From IMG/VR virus record IMGVR_UViG_3300030380_002011, positions 1 to 43,542 of that record: 43,542 nt of DNA. One strand, written 5' to 3'. The stretch's first letter is position 1; each line of letters opens with the position of its first letter. Of the stretch, positions 20,700 to 29,189 are shown one piece after another. The stretch comes from a virus. The position numbers and the translations under genes were made by a program. The notes under the pieces are model-generated. The model did not search any database. It saw only the letters and a list, made by a program, of their open reading frames with translations, and was not told the origin of the DNA.

Positions 20700-20873
20700 T
20701 TAATACTCCGCTTTAGTGTTTTTAAATTTACGATGAGATTTTGTGTCAACAAAGTTTTTGTTCGGGCCCTCTCCTGGCACTGAGCCATCATGGTTTGGAA
20801 CAGTAGAATACTTTTTAGTACAAATATCTTTATACGTATGTGGTTCTTTGTGATTTATAGGTCTGTTAATCAT
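20700..20873 (-). CDS. Small basic hypothetical protein, 57 aa
   Basis: MINRPINHKEPHTYKDICTKKYSTVPNHDGSVPGEGPNKNFVDTK... to KNTKAEY. Largely disordered-looking with a basic C-terminus. The ribosome site is weak (GAGT). It fits the gap between the 175-aa gene and the 32-aa gene exactly, abutting the latter. No family recognised. Confidence 0.6.
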   Translation of the reverse strand: MINRPINHKEPHTYKDICTKKYSTVPNHDGSVPGEGPNKNFVDTKSHRKFKNTKAEY

Positions 20874-20894
20874 AATTAAATTTTACTCTATTTT

Positions 20895-21422
20895 TTAATC
20901 AAAGCCAAAATCTGTTACAAATATAGCTATTTTAGTCTTGTCATTATAAGGCTGTATTTCAGTTAAATTAAGATCACTATTGGCCCCAGCTTTCATAAGG
21001 TCGTACATCTCTTTAGTTTGAGTCTCTAAAAATAAACCTATAACATCTTGTTCCGCGTGTAATGCTTTAGCTGTAGGAGTCATACCATTTGCAATACTTG
21101 CATCATAGATCCAACTTTTAGTACCGCTTTTATTCTTAGCCTTTAACACATGCCCTACACGTGCTCTAGTTTGACCATCAAGTTCATTTGTTTTACTTAA
21201 AAACTGTATTTGTATAAGTAGATCGTCGTGATAATAACCCACGACATATTGATTACTACCAGCTATAGCATCAACAAAAGCTTTTTTTAGATTAGCCTTT
21301 ATGTCTGAAGGGTCCCAACCTCTTGCAGATTTGTAATAACTTTCAATAATATTATCTTCGTCATACAAACGATCAAAGTCTGAATCACTTAGGCTACTAA
21401 GTATTTGTCTTGTATATGCCAT
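20895..21422 (-). CDS. Hypothetical protein downstream of the tail chaperone, 175 aa
   Basis: MAYTRQILSSLSDSDFDRLYDEDNIIESYYKSARGWD... contains a central beta stretch (QYVVGYYHDDLLIQIQFLSKT, RARVGHVLKAKNKSG) and a later ALHAEQDVIGLFLETQTKEMYDLMK helix, a layout reminiscent of GNAT-like or tail-tip folds but without a clear acetyl-CoA motif. ATG 21422 is preferred: it overlaps the previous stop (TAATG) with GGAGG 10 bases upstream. Likely a late protein linked to the preceding tail genes. Confidence 0.7.
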   Translation of the reverse strand: MAYTRQILSSLSDSDFDRLYDEDNIIESYYKSARGWDPSDIKANLKKAFVDAIAGSNQYVVGYYHDDLLIQIQFLSKTNELDGQTRARVGHVLKAKNKSGTKSWIYDASIANGMTPTAKALHAEQDVIGLFLETQTKEMYDLMKAGANSDLNLTEIQPYNDKTKIAIFVTDFGFD

Positions 21423-21829
21423 TATTCTGGTTCCTCCGGCCAAACTACGTTGTCTATGTTTATTATATTAGTGTGTGAATCTGGTAAATCTCGCAGCGCT
21501 TGTCTATAAGTTGCCCATTCTGCTTTCTTTTCTGTTGATAAAGGGCTATCTTCTCCCTGTGTCCAGTCCGACTCATATAGCCTATCTCTTCGTTCTGCTT
21601 TCATTTCAGATATAGCTTGCTCTCTTAGTTTAGATACACCTACCGTAACAGCAGCTCCATCCACTATTTTGTAATGCTTTGCTAAATACTCTCCTTCTAT
21701 ATAACTTTCGCCATCTTTTACAAAATTGGAAAATGGTTGATCATTACCACTAGCACCAAACTGCCCTGTAATCTCACCAGTTGCAGTCTTATACTTAGTA
21801 TATTTTTTACCTGCCTCTAAATTACTCAT
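21422..21829 (-). CDS. Phage tail assembly chaperone-like protein (copy 2), 135 aa
   Basis: The C-terminal half, RRDRLYESDWTQGEDSPL...WATYRQALRDLPDSHTNI...VVWPEEPE, matches the tail assembly chaperone/tail-fibre assembly pattern (R--LL--SDWTQ-x-D...W--YRQ-LRD-P). The gene at 28888 carries the same module. The N-terminal half (AGKKYTKYKTATGEITGQFGA) is a distinct beta domain. It directly follows the 710-aa fibre-like protein and overlaps it by 1 base, suggesting it helps that protein fold or attach. Confidence 0.85.
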   Translation of the reverse strand: MSNLEAGKKYTKYKTATGEITGQFGASGNDQPFSNFVKDGESYIEGEYLAKHYKIVDGAAVTVGVSKLREQAISEMKAERRDRLYESDWTQGEDSPLSTEKKAEWATYRQALRDLPDSHTNIINIDNVVWPEEPE

Positions 21830-23961
21830 TATACTTTGTTTAACCTCGAGATATTTATAAAAGAACTAACAGTAGGCGAACCACCACTTGGAGGATTACC
21901 TATTCCTTTACCATAGAAAAACCCAGCAATTTGATAACTACGCCCTGCTGTAAAGGTTACCTGTTCTTGTCTAATTTTAGGAGCAAAATGAAACCCATCA
22001 TTTCCTGTCATTTCTCCAGTGGCAAAATTAAAATAGCTATTGGCATGGTTTGTACTTACAGAACTACTATTTGTACTTTCTGTTATGTTTATTGCCATTC
22101 CTGATCGACTACTACTGGTAGAGCTACCAGAAGTTTGCATCATAACAGTAACTACATAAGTACCACTTTCTTTAATAGTATTTCCTAGTACATTTAATTG
22201 TATTTGCCCAGTGGTAGATCCACCCATATATGTAGTGCTCGTAGCAATACCAAACTTATCTGTGCTTATAAAAAGGTGAAAAGGTGATGAATTAGTAAAA
22301 CTCGCCATATTAACACTAGACTGAGTGTAAGATTGATTAAGATTATCAGTAGAAGATATCTTTCCAATCTGGTTAGCTCCAATCATATCAACTACAATCC
22401 CACCACTTCTTATAGTTAAGACAGCATTGGAGCCACTACCACTGACAGTAATAGTTGCATTTCCGCTTGTGCTATCAAAATTTAATTGACTTAACGTAAG
22501 TGTATTTGCAGTTATGTGAGTGCCACTTAAAGTACCAGTCATAACACTAGCAAAAGTAGCAAAACTCCCTGATAATTTATCTACAGCTAAAGATCCAATC
22601 TGCGCACTAGCAAGAGCACCATTTTTTATAAAAGCAGTATCTATGTAAACACCCGCTGGGTTACCACTACCATCGGTACTTGTGAGTACAGTAAATGGCA
22701 CGATGTTATTACCATGTGGGTTACGAATAGTTACCTGACCTGCTTCAAAAATTATATTTGAACTACTAGTATTGTTTTGTAAAGCATTGCTCGAGTCAGC
22801 AATCAGATACATACCAGCAATAGCACCATTCGCATTAACTGAAAGTCCATGAGCTGCTCTAGCAGAAGTCCCATCTACAACTGCATTCGATACACTAGTA
22901 ATACTAGAAGTATTTTGACCAACAGTAGTAGTTAAATTAGAAATAGAAGTTGCATTCGCACCCTCGGCACTAACTCTAACAGTTCGTTCATGCGCAATAG
23001 CTGCTGCTAAAGAAGTATCTGTACGACTATTAGAAGAGTTTAAACTAGCCAATAAAGTGCCACGGTCTGTAGCAATTGCATTAGACTGATTAGTTACCGT
23101 AGCAATATCTTGTTGTGCTGAAGCTGTAGCTGCAGTTAAAGTAGAGCCTGTAAAACTACTAGTACCTACTAAGTTAACTAACGTAGCATCTCGTCCCGCC
23201 ACCCAAGCATTGTTTGCAGCGTTTCTCCAATAAACTTGACCATCATCGGTATCAAACCAAAGATCATTTGCAGTTATAGCACTACTTCCGTCACCTCTAG
23301 TAGTTGGAGCAGATGAGCTCCTAATAACTTCTCCTGCCCCTTGTGTAACTAAATTAGTAATTGCAGAATACCCAGGCAAGTCAGCTAAAGTTTGAGTCAA
23401 ACTAGTCATAACCGCTGCTATATCTATAGCAGTCGTAGCATTTACAGGATTAGCAAATGGCCCTCTTATATCTGAAGTAGATACAAATCTAATCCAATAG
23501 TAGAATGTTTGATTGTAATCTGCAGAGTCTGACCAAACATTAGCCGTTGTTGTATCTGCTAAAACAGCGGCACTTACGTCGTTACTTGTACCTCTATATA
23601 TCTCCGCAAATGCAAAATTACCAAACTGTGGGGCATCCCAAGATACAACTACTGTTGTAAAAGCTGCTGAAGCACTGACTCCAGTAGGTACAGGCGGTAT
23701 TGTAGTATCGGTTACAGTACGTGGTTTAAAGTCCACGACTCCCGTTCCAGCATTAGGATCAAAAGGATTATCTAAAAGTTCTTCAGCTAAACCAGAATCA
23801 ATAAGTTCTCTTAAAGTTATTGCTCTATCTCTTGGATCTCCCCTACGTCCTAATCTTATCTCTACGGCTTCTTGAATAGAAACCATGTGGTTTTTTAATT
23901 GTGGGTCTATTCTACTAGGTACAGATACTATAGACGGTACTTTTGTTCCCGACGTAGCCAT
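21829..23961 (-). CDS. Tail protein with fibronectin type III domain (gpJ-like C-terminal architecture), 710 aa
   Basis: Residues 1-80 are a short charged N-terminal domain. Residues about 90-175 (PPVPTGVSASAAFTTVVVSWDAPQFGNFAFAEIYRG...) form an FN3 domain. Then comes a region with a tryptophan-containing NDLWFDTDDGQVYWRNAANNAW motif, alternating helical ATVTNQSNAIATDRGTL segments and a long beta-rich Ser/Thr/Asn region with ADSSNALQNNTSSSNIIFEAGQ, as in DUF1983 tail-tip proteins. The C-terminus is a probable receptor-facing domain. It follows the nozzle-like gene with a TAATG overlap and precedes a chaperone-like gene. Confidence 0.85.
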   Translation of the reverse strand: MATSGTKVPSIVSVPSRIDPQLKNHMVSIQEAVEIRLGRRGDPRDRAITLRELIDSGLAEELLDNPFDPNAGTGVVDFKPRTVTDTTIPPVPTGVSASAAFTTVVVSWDAPQFGNFAFAEIYRGTSNDVSAAVLADTTTANVWSDSADYNQTFYYWIRFVSTSDIRGPFANPVNATTAIDIAAVMTSLTQTLADLPGYSAITNLVTQGAGEVIRSSSAPTTRGDGSSAITANDLWFDTDDGQVYWRNAANNAWVAGRDATLVNLVGTSSFTGSTLTAATASAQQDIATVTNQSNAIATDRGTLLASLNSSNSRTDTSLAAAIAHERTVRVSAEGANATSISNLTTTVGQNTSSITSVSNAVVDGTSARAAHGLSVNANGAIAGMYLIADSSNALQNNTSSSNIIFEAGQVTIRNPHGNNIVPFTVLTSTDGSGNPAGVYIDTAFIKNGALASAQIGSLAVDKLSGSFATFASVMTGTLSGTHITANTLTLSQLNFDSTSGNATITVSGSGSNAVLTIRSGGIVVDMIGANQIGKISSTDNLNQSYTQSSVNMASFTNSSPFHLFISTDKFGIATSTTYMGGSTTGQIQLNVLGNTIKESGTYVVTVMMQTSGSSTSSSRSGMAINITESTNSSSVSTNHANSYFNFATGEMTGNDGFHFAPKIRQEQVTFTAGRSYQIAGFFYGKGIGNPPSGGSPTVSSFINISRLNKV

Positions 23962-25703
23962 TACACACCCCTTAGCTCATCCATAGACTCTGCAATACAA
24001 ATCTCATTGATTGTATGTGCCCCCTCTACTTGAATAGAGTATGTTTTGTAAATACCAGAGGGTAATCTAAGAATTGGTTCAGATATTGTAGTTGCACTAA
24101 AACTAGGAGTAGCGCCTGTTACACTAAAAGAACTACCTGAAGCGGTAATTGTAGCGTTGTAGTACAAACTACCATCTCCAAATACTTTTACTGTAATACC
24201 ATTTCCACTGTAGGCTTCCGCTTCTATTTTTACAAAAGCCATTTTAGTTGGCTTACTAGGTACAAATTCTTTTGTCTTAAACGTAAGTGATTCATTTGTA
24301 GTACTACCTTGAAACTCTTTTACATTACTTCCTTCGATTACATACAATTCGTTTGTATCGGGATCTGTGTGCCCACCTTTTGTACTTGTAGAAGAAGTTT
24401 GAGTAAGGGTAGTAAGAGCATTTTTACCACCTCTAGGATCAAATATAAATCCTCCAAAGTTTGAACCACTAGCATAATATCCTACATACTTACCTTGCCA
24501 TAAGAAACCTTGTATTGTTGATGGATAAAAATCTGCTTGCCATTGTTCTGGAGTAATTATGCCTTCTGTTGCAACTCTTACATCAGTACCAGCTGCAGCA
24601 ACTAAGCCGTCTGGAGATGCATAAATAACATATGGCCCCATATCAACCATAGACCTTTTACTCAAACAAGCCTGTGCTGCTTCTATACGTATAGAAGTCA
24701 TAGATTGTGGATCTACACCTTGTATGAAATATGGATTACCTTCTGTACCTACAAATAAACCATTCCCTGTTGTACCTATACCTACAATGTTATCTTCTAG
24801 TGTAGTACGGTATGCAACAGGCCATGCGTGAGGTAAAAACGGTTCAGAAAAACAAATACGCTTACCAGTAAAACCTGCAAAAATACCATTAGGTAATGCA
24901 GTCAAACCCTTCATCTGCCCATTTGGGTATAGAGAAGTTTGTTCGTCTGGCGGTGCAATCCAAAAAGTAGAAGGTATTAATTCACCTAAGTTTGCATTGG
25001 TTACACTATCTGTAGTTGATGCTGTAGCCAATGTAACTTCTTTTACAAACTGAAATGCTGTTGTATTAGAACCAGTATTAGATCTATAAATTCGTTTTTT
25101 TGCTAAGTTAGTATTTGTTCTACCTGCCCCTGATCCTGCTGAAGTTTCTAAACCACTTATAGTGACAGACTGAGCATCCACTTTATTTACTACAGCTGTA
25201 ACAGGTGAGGGCGGTCCTTCTTCTCCGTAAGCAGATACAAATGTATATACATACGCGGTGCTGTACTGAGTAGTAGTTCCGTCGTCTGTTCCTGTAACTG
25301 AAATATTAGGAGCTGCTGTTGGAGCGGGAATGCCTAACCTATAAAAGTTTCTTGGATATCTACCTGACCCAGAAGCCGCTACAACGTCGCCTGGTGCCAT
25401 TCTAGGAAAGGTTTCTCCTGTCCAATAGATCCTAGACAACGAATCATCAGCAATGGGCCCCGGTTGAACATCTACATCCTCGGTCCATTCTAACCAGTAA
25501 TTACTACCAGCGTATGAATAATAGTAGATACTAGTTCTACCTGATGAAGTTAGTGCTTGAGTTTGTGAATTTTCAGTTATTGGAGTAAGAACTCCTCTAT
25601 CTAAATCTAGATCATTTGCAGTTTGGCCAACGGTATCATCCAGTAGCCTTGGAGAAATTTGGGGCGCTATCCCCGAAAAATTAATGAGTTTGTAATATGC
25701 CAT
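23961..25703 (-). CDS. Probable tail nozzle/tubular protein, 580 aa
   Basis: MAYYKLINFSGIAPQISPRLLDDTVGQTANDLDLDRGVLTPI... The GIAP-ISPRLL-D---Q-A-D--L--G-L-P opening is typical of podovirus tail proteins related to nozzle (gp12-like) components. The rest is beta-rich, with a repeated-blade look (PNGQMKGLTALPNGIFAGFTGKRICFSEPFLPHAWP) and a FN3-like stretch near residues 130-190. It lies between the lysis genes and the FN3 fibre gene. The assignment rests on the N-terminal pattern and position. Confidence 0.75.
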   Translation of the reverse strand: MAYYKLINFSGIAPQISPRLLDDTVGQTANDLDLDRGVLTPITENSQTQALTSSGRTSIYYYSYAGSNYWLEWTEDVDVQPGPIADDSLSRIYWTGETFPRMAPGDVVAASGSGRYPRNFYRLGIPAPTAAPNISVTGTDDGTTTQYSTAYVYTFVSAYGEEGPPSPVTAVVNKVDAQSVTISGLETSAGSGAGRTNTNLAKKRIYRSNTGSNTTAFQFVKEVTLATASTTDSVTNANLGELIPSTFWIAPPDEQTSLYPNGQMKGLTALPNGIFAGFTGKRICFSEPFLPHAWPVAYRTTLEDNIVGIGTTGNGLFVGTEGNPYFIQGVDPQSMTSIRIEAAQACLSKRSMVDMGPYVIYASPDGLVAAAGTDVRVATEGIITPEQWQADFYPSTIQGFLWQGKYVGYYASGSNFGGFIFDPRGGKNALTTLTQTSSTSTKGGHTDPDTNELYVIEGSNVKEFQGSTTNESLTFKTKEFVPSKPTKMAFVKIEAEAYSGNGITVKVFGDGSLYYNATITASGSSFSVTGATPSFSATTISEPILRLPSGIYKTYSIQVEGAHTINEICIAESMDELRGV

Positions 25704-25707
25704 AGCT

Positions 25708-25992
25708 TCATCTTAAATTATACATTATAGCCGCTACTATTGCGGAGAGTACAATCCAGATGAACCTTTCAGTAACACTTACAGTCTTTGCATTTATGTT
25801 TGCTTGGTTTTCTACCTTATCTACACGGAGTTCAAGCTTTTCAAAGTTTGAAAACAATCGGTCATTTTGTTTTAAGACTGTTGTAACTCTCTCTTCGATA
25901 CGCGCAATAGAAACTACAGCTTCGGACAGTTTGTCCAGCTTATCTTCTATTTTTTCTAGTCTTTTGCCATTCTCATTCACTTGTAACTCCAT
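25708..25992 (-). CDS. Coiled-coil protein with C-terminal membrane anchor (XhlA-like)
   Basis: About 94 aa, a long coiled coil (residues about 8-72: GKRLEKIEDKLDKLSEAV...LELRVDKVENQ) ending in one hydrophobic helix, FIWIVLSAIVAAIMYNL. This is the layout of hemolysin XhlA-type proteins, which sit beside phage holins and endolysins and aid lysis. ATG 25992 is preferred over TTG 25998. It overlaps the M15 peptidase by 16 bases, completing a lysis cassette. Confidence 0.75.
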   Translation of the reverse strand: MELQVNENGKRLEKIEDKLDKLSEAVVSIARIEERVTTVLKQNDRLFSNFEKLELRVDKVENQANINAKTVSVTERFIWIVLSAIVAAIMYNLR

Positions 25993-26351
25993 ATCCAAGG
26001 CCTAGGTCTATTAGGTTCGGCCTCAAGAGTATCCAAATGAATAAATCTAGACTCTCCATGCTGCTTGACTCCAAGTCCCGTTATGCCATTCTTCAAAGCT
26101 ACCTCAATTAATTTCAAGGCATCCTGTCCTCGTACTCGTACATCTACGGCCTTGCCCGAAGAATGGGCTCCTGGCTTGCTTTTTGCAGCTTCGATAGGGT
26201 GGGTTTCATGTCGATATGCACTATTGATAATTAACGGAAATCCAACCTCTTCTCGTATTATATCTAGTTTGCGCATAAAGTCATCATCCATTGCGCACAA
26301 ACCAGTGTGTTTGCACTTTACTTCGTCTTCAGTAAAGTACTTCCAGCTCAC
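25977..26351 (-). CDS. Peptidase M15 (D-Ala/L-Ala-D-Glu peptidase-like endolysin)
   Basis: 124 aa. SAYRHETHP, PGAHSSGKAVDVRV and RFIHLD provide the M15_3 zinc ligands (His, Asp, His: H in GAHSSG, D in AVDV, H in FIHLD). These enzymes cut peptidoglycan cross-links. GTG start at 26351 overlaps the preceding stop (GTGA). No signal peptide, so access to the cell wall needs the holin encoded 0.3 kb upstream. It is the probable lysis enzyme. Confidence 0.93.
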   Translation of the reverse strand: MSWKYFTEDEVKCKHTGLCAMDDDFMRKLDIIREEVGFPLIINSAYRHETHPIEAAKSKPGAHSSGKAVDVRVRGQDALKLIEVALKNGITGLGVKQHGESRFIHLDTLEAEPNRPRPWIWSYK

Positions 26352-26650
26352 TTGTCTTCAGACTCTATAATGTTATGAGCAGCTTCCATTTGCTCATCTA
26401 CAACTTTAGTTTCAGCAGGCTCAACTTCTTTTATTTTATCTTCTTCTATGTTTTCAGTTATCTGCTTTGTAATTTCTGTTTGCGCAGCTTGTTGAATACG
26501 AACTTCTTGAGATAGATTATTTAAATCTTGTTGAATTTTTAAAAGAACGTTAATACCAGCTTTAACCCTATCGGTTAAATCTGCAATCATATATTCTTTT
26601 CCATTAAAGTTTAAACGGTCAATTGTTTGACCCTGATCTGAATTTGACAT
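26348..26650 (-). CDS. DUF6447-like small coiled-coil protein, 100 aa
   Basis: The N-terminal DRLNFNGKEYMIADLTDRVKAGINVLLKIQQDLNNL block matches a small family common in marine phages and cyanobacteria (annotated DUF6447), followed by a Q/E-rich coiled-coil tail. It lies between holin and endolysin genes, with a 4-base overlap with the latter. Function unknown; it may be a lysis or tail accessory. Confidence 0.8.
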   Translation of the reverse strand: MSNSDQGQTIDRLNFNGKEYMIADLTDRVKAGINVLLKIQQDLNNLSQEVRIQQAAQTEITKQITENIEEDKIKEVEPAETKVVDEQMEAAHNIIESEDK

Positions 26651-26665
26651 AATAAATACTCCTTA

Positions 26666-27064
26666 TTAATTGCCTTTTGTTACTTTTTCTTTTTTCTCGT
26701 ATGTCCTAAGACCGGCCATTCCGAGCATAGCCATAAGTATAGTTGATAATTGACTGAAATCAAACTCTGGTAATTGCACTTGTATACCAATAATATTAAG
26801 AAAAAACTGCATCATAGGCGCAATAATAAAGTGATATAACATAGCCAAACTACAGACCCAGCCAACACTCGGCCTCCAGCCTGCAACAAACCAACTTGTA
26901 CTTGCAGCTTCAATTTTGTTTACTTCTATCTGTGCAAGATTAGCAGTTTGTAGTTGTGTCTTGAGCTCATGCTCAAGTTGCATTTTAAGGTTCTTATCTG
27001 CAACGAACTTGTTAAGTACGCTACCTGCTATGCCTACTACTGATTTTGTTATTGGATCACTCAT
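26666..27064 (-). CDS. Holin, 3TM GTA-type
   Basis: 132 aa. An amphipathic N-terminal coiled coil (KNLKMQLEHELKTQLQTANLAQIEVNKIEAAS) precedes SWFVAGWRPSVGWVCSLAMLYHFIIAPMMQFFL, matching the 3TM holin family first defined from gene-transfer-agent release. A third hydrophobic stretch is STILMAMLGMAGL. It would permeabilise the inner membrane at the end of infection. AGAGG precedes the ATG. Its place beside the M15 peptidase makes the lysis role secure. Confidence 0.93.
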   Translation of the reverse strand: MSDPITKSVVGIAGSVLNKFVADKNLKMQLEHELKTQLQTANLAQIEVNKIEAASTSWFVAGWRPSVGWVCSLAMLYHFIIAPMMQFFLNIIGIQVQLPEFDFSQLSTILMAMLGMAGLRTYEKKEKVTKGN

Positions 27065-27075
27065 TTGTTAGCCTC

Positions 27076-27654
27076 TTATGCATTTTTCATTCCTAATACT
27101 TTATATCTCATTCTTAATAGATGGTTAGCTGTAGGACCGCTTGTAGTCATTCGTATTCCGTATCTTGCATTTTGTGTACAAGTCCCGCCACCTGCTATGT
27201 GTGATGCCAATGTACTTCCAAGTCTCATAGTTCCATGCCACCAGTAGTTTGGAACACCAGAAGCCGCATTGTCTCCTGTGTTTACTGTGAACTCAAAATT
27301 ACCCCTGTAGGTTCCGCTTAAAGCAGCTGATCCTTGATTGGCACTTACAGGTATCCTTGCTTGATTGTTCCATTTGACATCATAATCAGCTACATCTGCA
27401 TCCGCTTCACCGTGAGCAAAGGCACCTCCATACATGCCTATTGAGGGAACCGCATTATTTGCTGTAAGAAATGCTACTTCAAACTTATAGCCATCTGTCA
27501 GCCATAAATCTGTTATATATACCTTGAATATTCTATAGCCATCAGACCTAAAACTATCCCAAGCAAAGTCAACATGAGTTGTTGCAGAGCTTTGTGCTCC
27601 TCCACCTAGATCTACCCATATATCTAATTCTTTACCTCCGACAAAAAAAGCCAT
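27076..27654 (-). CDS. Tail-associated beta-rich protein, 192 aa
   Basis: MAFFVGGKELDIWVDLGGGAQSSATTHVDFAWDSFRSDGYRIFKVY... is almost all beta strands with many Gly, Ala, Asp and aromatic residues, in the style of receptor-binding tips or fibre caps. No family recognised. It follows the 407-aa fibre gene with a TAATG overlap and precedes the holin. Probably a structural component of the tail. Confidence 0.7.
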   Translation of the reverse strand: MAFFVGGKELDIWVDLGGGAQSSATTHVDFAWDSFRSDGYRIFKVYITDLWLTDGYKFEVAFLTANNAVPSIGMYGGAFAHGEADADVADYDVKWNNQARIPVSANQGSAALSGTYRGNFEFTVNTGDNAASGVPNYWWHGTMRLGSTLASHIAGGGTCTQNARYGIRMTTSGPTANHLLRMRYKVLGMKNA

Positions 27655-28877
27655 TATTCCTCGACCTCCGTAAGATCAAACTTATATTTTTTTCCATTCA
27701 ATCTATTAATTATAAATAAATCATTTTCTCCTTCTTGTATTGTCCAAGAACCATTTGTCCCGTCAACATCATTACCTGTTGCTTCATATTCTTGTTCGTC
27801 TGTTCCGACTCCTTCACTTGGCATATTAGAAAGATTTAAGTCATTGGTGTAAATGTTTCTCCAAGCTTTTGCAGTAGAACCCAAATCATATGTATTATTT
27901 GCCCCTGGCAACATGTGACCAGATGAAGTCCATTCAACAACACTAGCTTGAGTAGAATTTGAACCAATACCAAAGTTTGCTCCCCATACTCCTAGACCTA
28001 TTGCCCAAGTATCATTACCACCAGATGGAGCATTATTATCTACATTAGCTTGAGTTGTACTTCTCATAAATCCAAGTGAAGCTTCACTTGTACTTGAACC
28101 TATTCTCACTTGTCCATAATTATAATCGTCTGAAAATATTGTTATTCTATTATTAGAATGAGTAGTGTTAGGTCCTACCGAAAGGCTTGACCCAGGATCT
28201 GTAAGACCTATTCCTACATTACCTGTTGAACCCTCTATATAAAGTTGAGCATGAGTTGTATCACCATCGGCTGTAATTCTAATATTTCCGCCTCCGTTAT
28301 ACCCAGCTTTAATATTAAGATCAGTGTTACTTCCGTGGTTCGCAGTATTGTAGTGTCCGATCCAAGTTTTAAATGTATCGTTTGCTTGGTGGAATCCAAT
28401 GTGCGAACTGGTTCCTTGTAACTTAATGGTTCCTTGTGAGGCAGCACCTGTCGCTGTTATGTGAAGCGGAGCATCAGGTGAAGATTCTAATAACCCAAGT
28501 CTTCCATTAGCATCTCCTTTTAGGAATATAGTACCTTGATGTGCATAAGAATCTATTTCAATTAAGGGTGCATAAGAAGCATCTCCTGTTTCGTTTGATT
28601 GAATTACAAAAGTATCATTAGCAAGACTTCCTATTTTATAGCTGTAATTTGAAGTTCTAGCTATGTTTAAAACTGGATCTGATGCAGAGATAGTTGCACT
28701 TGTAAAAGAAGGCGTAGATCCTACTGTTTCAATAACATCAGAAAGTAGAGCTTTCTTTAGCGCATTGTCTGTAGCATCAAAAATAAGTACAGAGTCAGCT
28801 CCAACAGCCGTTACCTGGGTTTGTCCAGATATTACTGAAGGATCTAAATATTCACCATGTACTTTTGTTTTAGCCAA
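27654..28877 (-). CDS. Tail fibre protein, 407 aa, TTG start
   Basis: N-terminus MAKTKVHGEYLDPSVISGQTQVTAVGADSVLIFD resembles fibre anchor regions. The body is beta-rich with repeated VGIG-LTDPGSSLSVG, WAIGLGVWGANFGIGSN type phrases, and the C-terminus AWRNIYTNDLNLSNM...NDLFIINRLNGKKYKFDLTEVEE is the typical end of marine phage fibres, just before an S74-like or tip domain. TTG start has GGAG 6 bases upstream. Probably binds host surface glycans. Confidence 0.85.
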   Translation of the reverse strand: MAKTKVHGEYLDPSVISGQTQVTAVGADSVLIFDATDNALKKALLSDVIETVGSTPSFTSATISASDPVLNIARTSNYSYKIGSLANDTFVIQSNETGDASYAPLIEIDSYAHQGTIFLKGDANGRLGLLESSPDAPLHITATGAASQGTIKLQGTSSHIGFHQANDTFKTWIGHYNTANHGSNTDLNIKAGYNGGGNIRITADGDTTHAQLYIEGSTGNVGIGLTDPGSSLSVGPNTTHSNNRITIFSDDYNYGQVRIGSSTSEASLGFMRSTTQANVDNNAPSGGNDTWAIGLGVWGANFGIGSNSTQASVVEWTSSGHMLPGANNTYDLGSTAKAWRNIYTNDLNLSNMPSEGVGTDEQEYEATGNDVDGTNGSWTIQEGENDLFIINRLNGKKYKFDLTEVEE

Positions 28878-28887
28878 TTATGTCTCC

Positions 28888-29181
28888 TTATTGTGGTTTG
28901 TCGGGCCAGACTACTTCAGCTATATTATAATAGGTATCTGGAATGTCTCTAAGTTTTTGTCTATATTCAATCCATTTGTTTCTTGTTTCTTCTGGAACAT
29001 CTGGATTTTGTGTCCAATCACTTTCTTGTAAAAGTTTGTTTCGTTCTTCTCTTAGAATCTCTAAACCTTCATCTTCTATTTTTTGAAAAAAAGCTTCTCT
29101 TTCTTTTCCTGATAAATTAGTAGCATCTTCTCCAGAAGCTCCTGGAAAAAGCGGTTGCCCGTGATCTAATCTATGTGCCAT
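28888..29181 (-). CDS. Phage tail assembly chaperone-like protein (copy 1), 97 aa
   Basis: RNKLLQESDWTQNPDVPEETRNKWIEYRQKLRDIPDTYYNIAEVVWPDKPQ is the tail-fibre/tail assembly chaperone module. The gene at 21422-21829 has the same module with a different N-terminal half. It follows the 624-aa fibre gene and precedes the 407-aa fibre gene, so it may aid one of these. Confidence 0.85.
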   Translation of the reverse strand: MAHRLDHGQPLFPGASGEDATNLSGKEREAFFQKIEDEGLEILREERNKLLQESDWTQNPDVPEETRNKWIEYRQKLRDIPDTYYNIAEVVWPDKPQ

Positions 29182-29189
29182 TATTCCTC

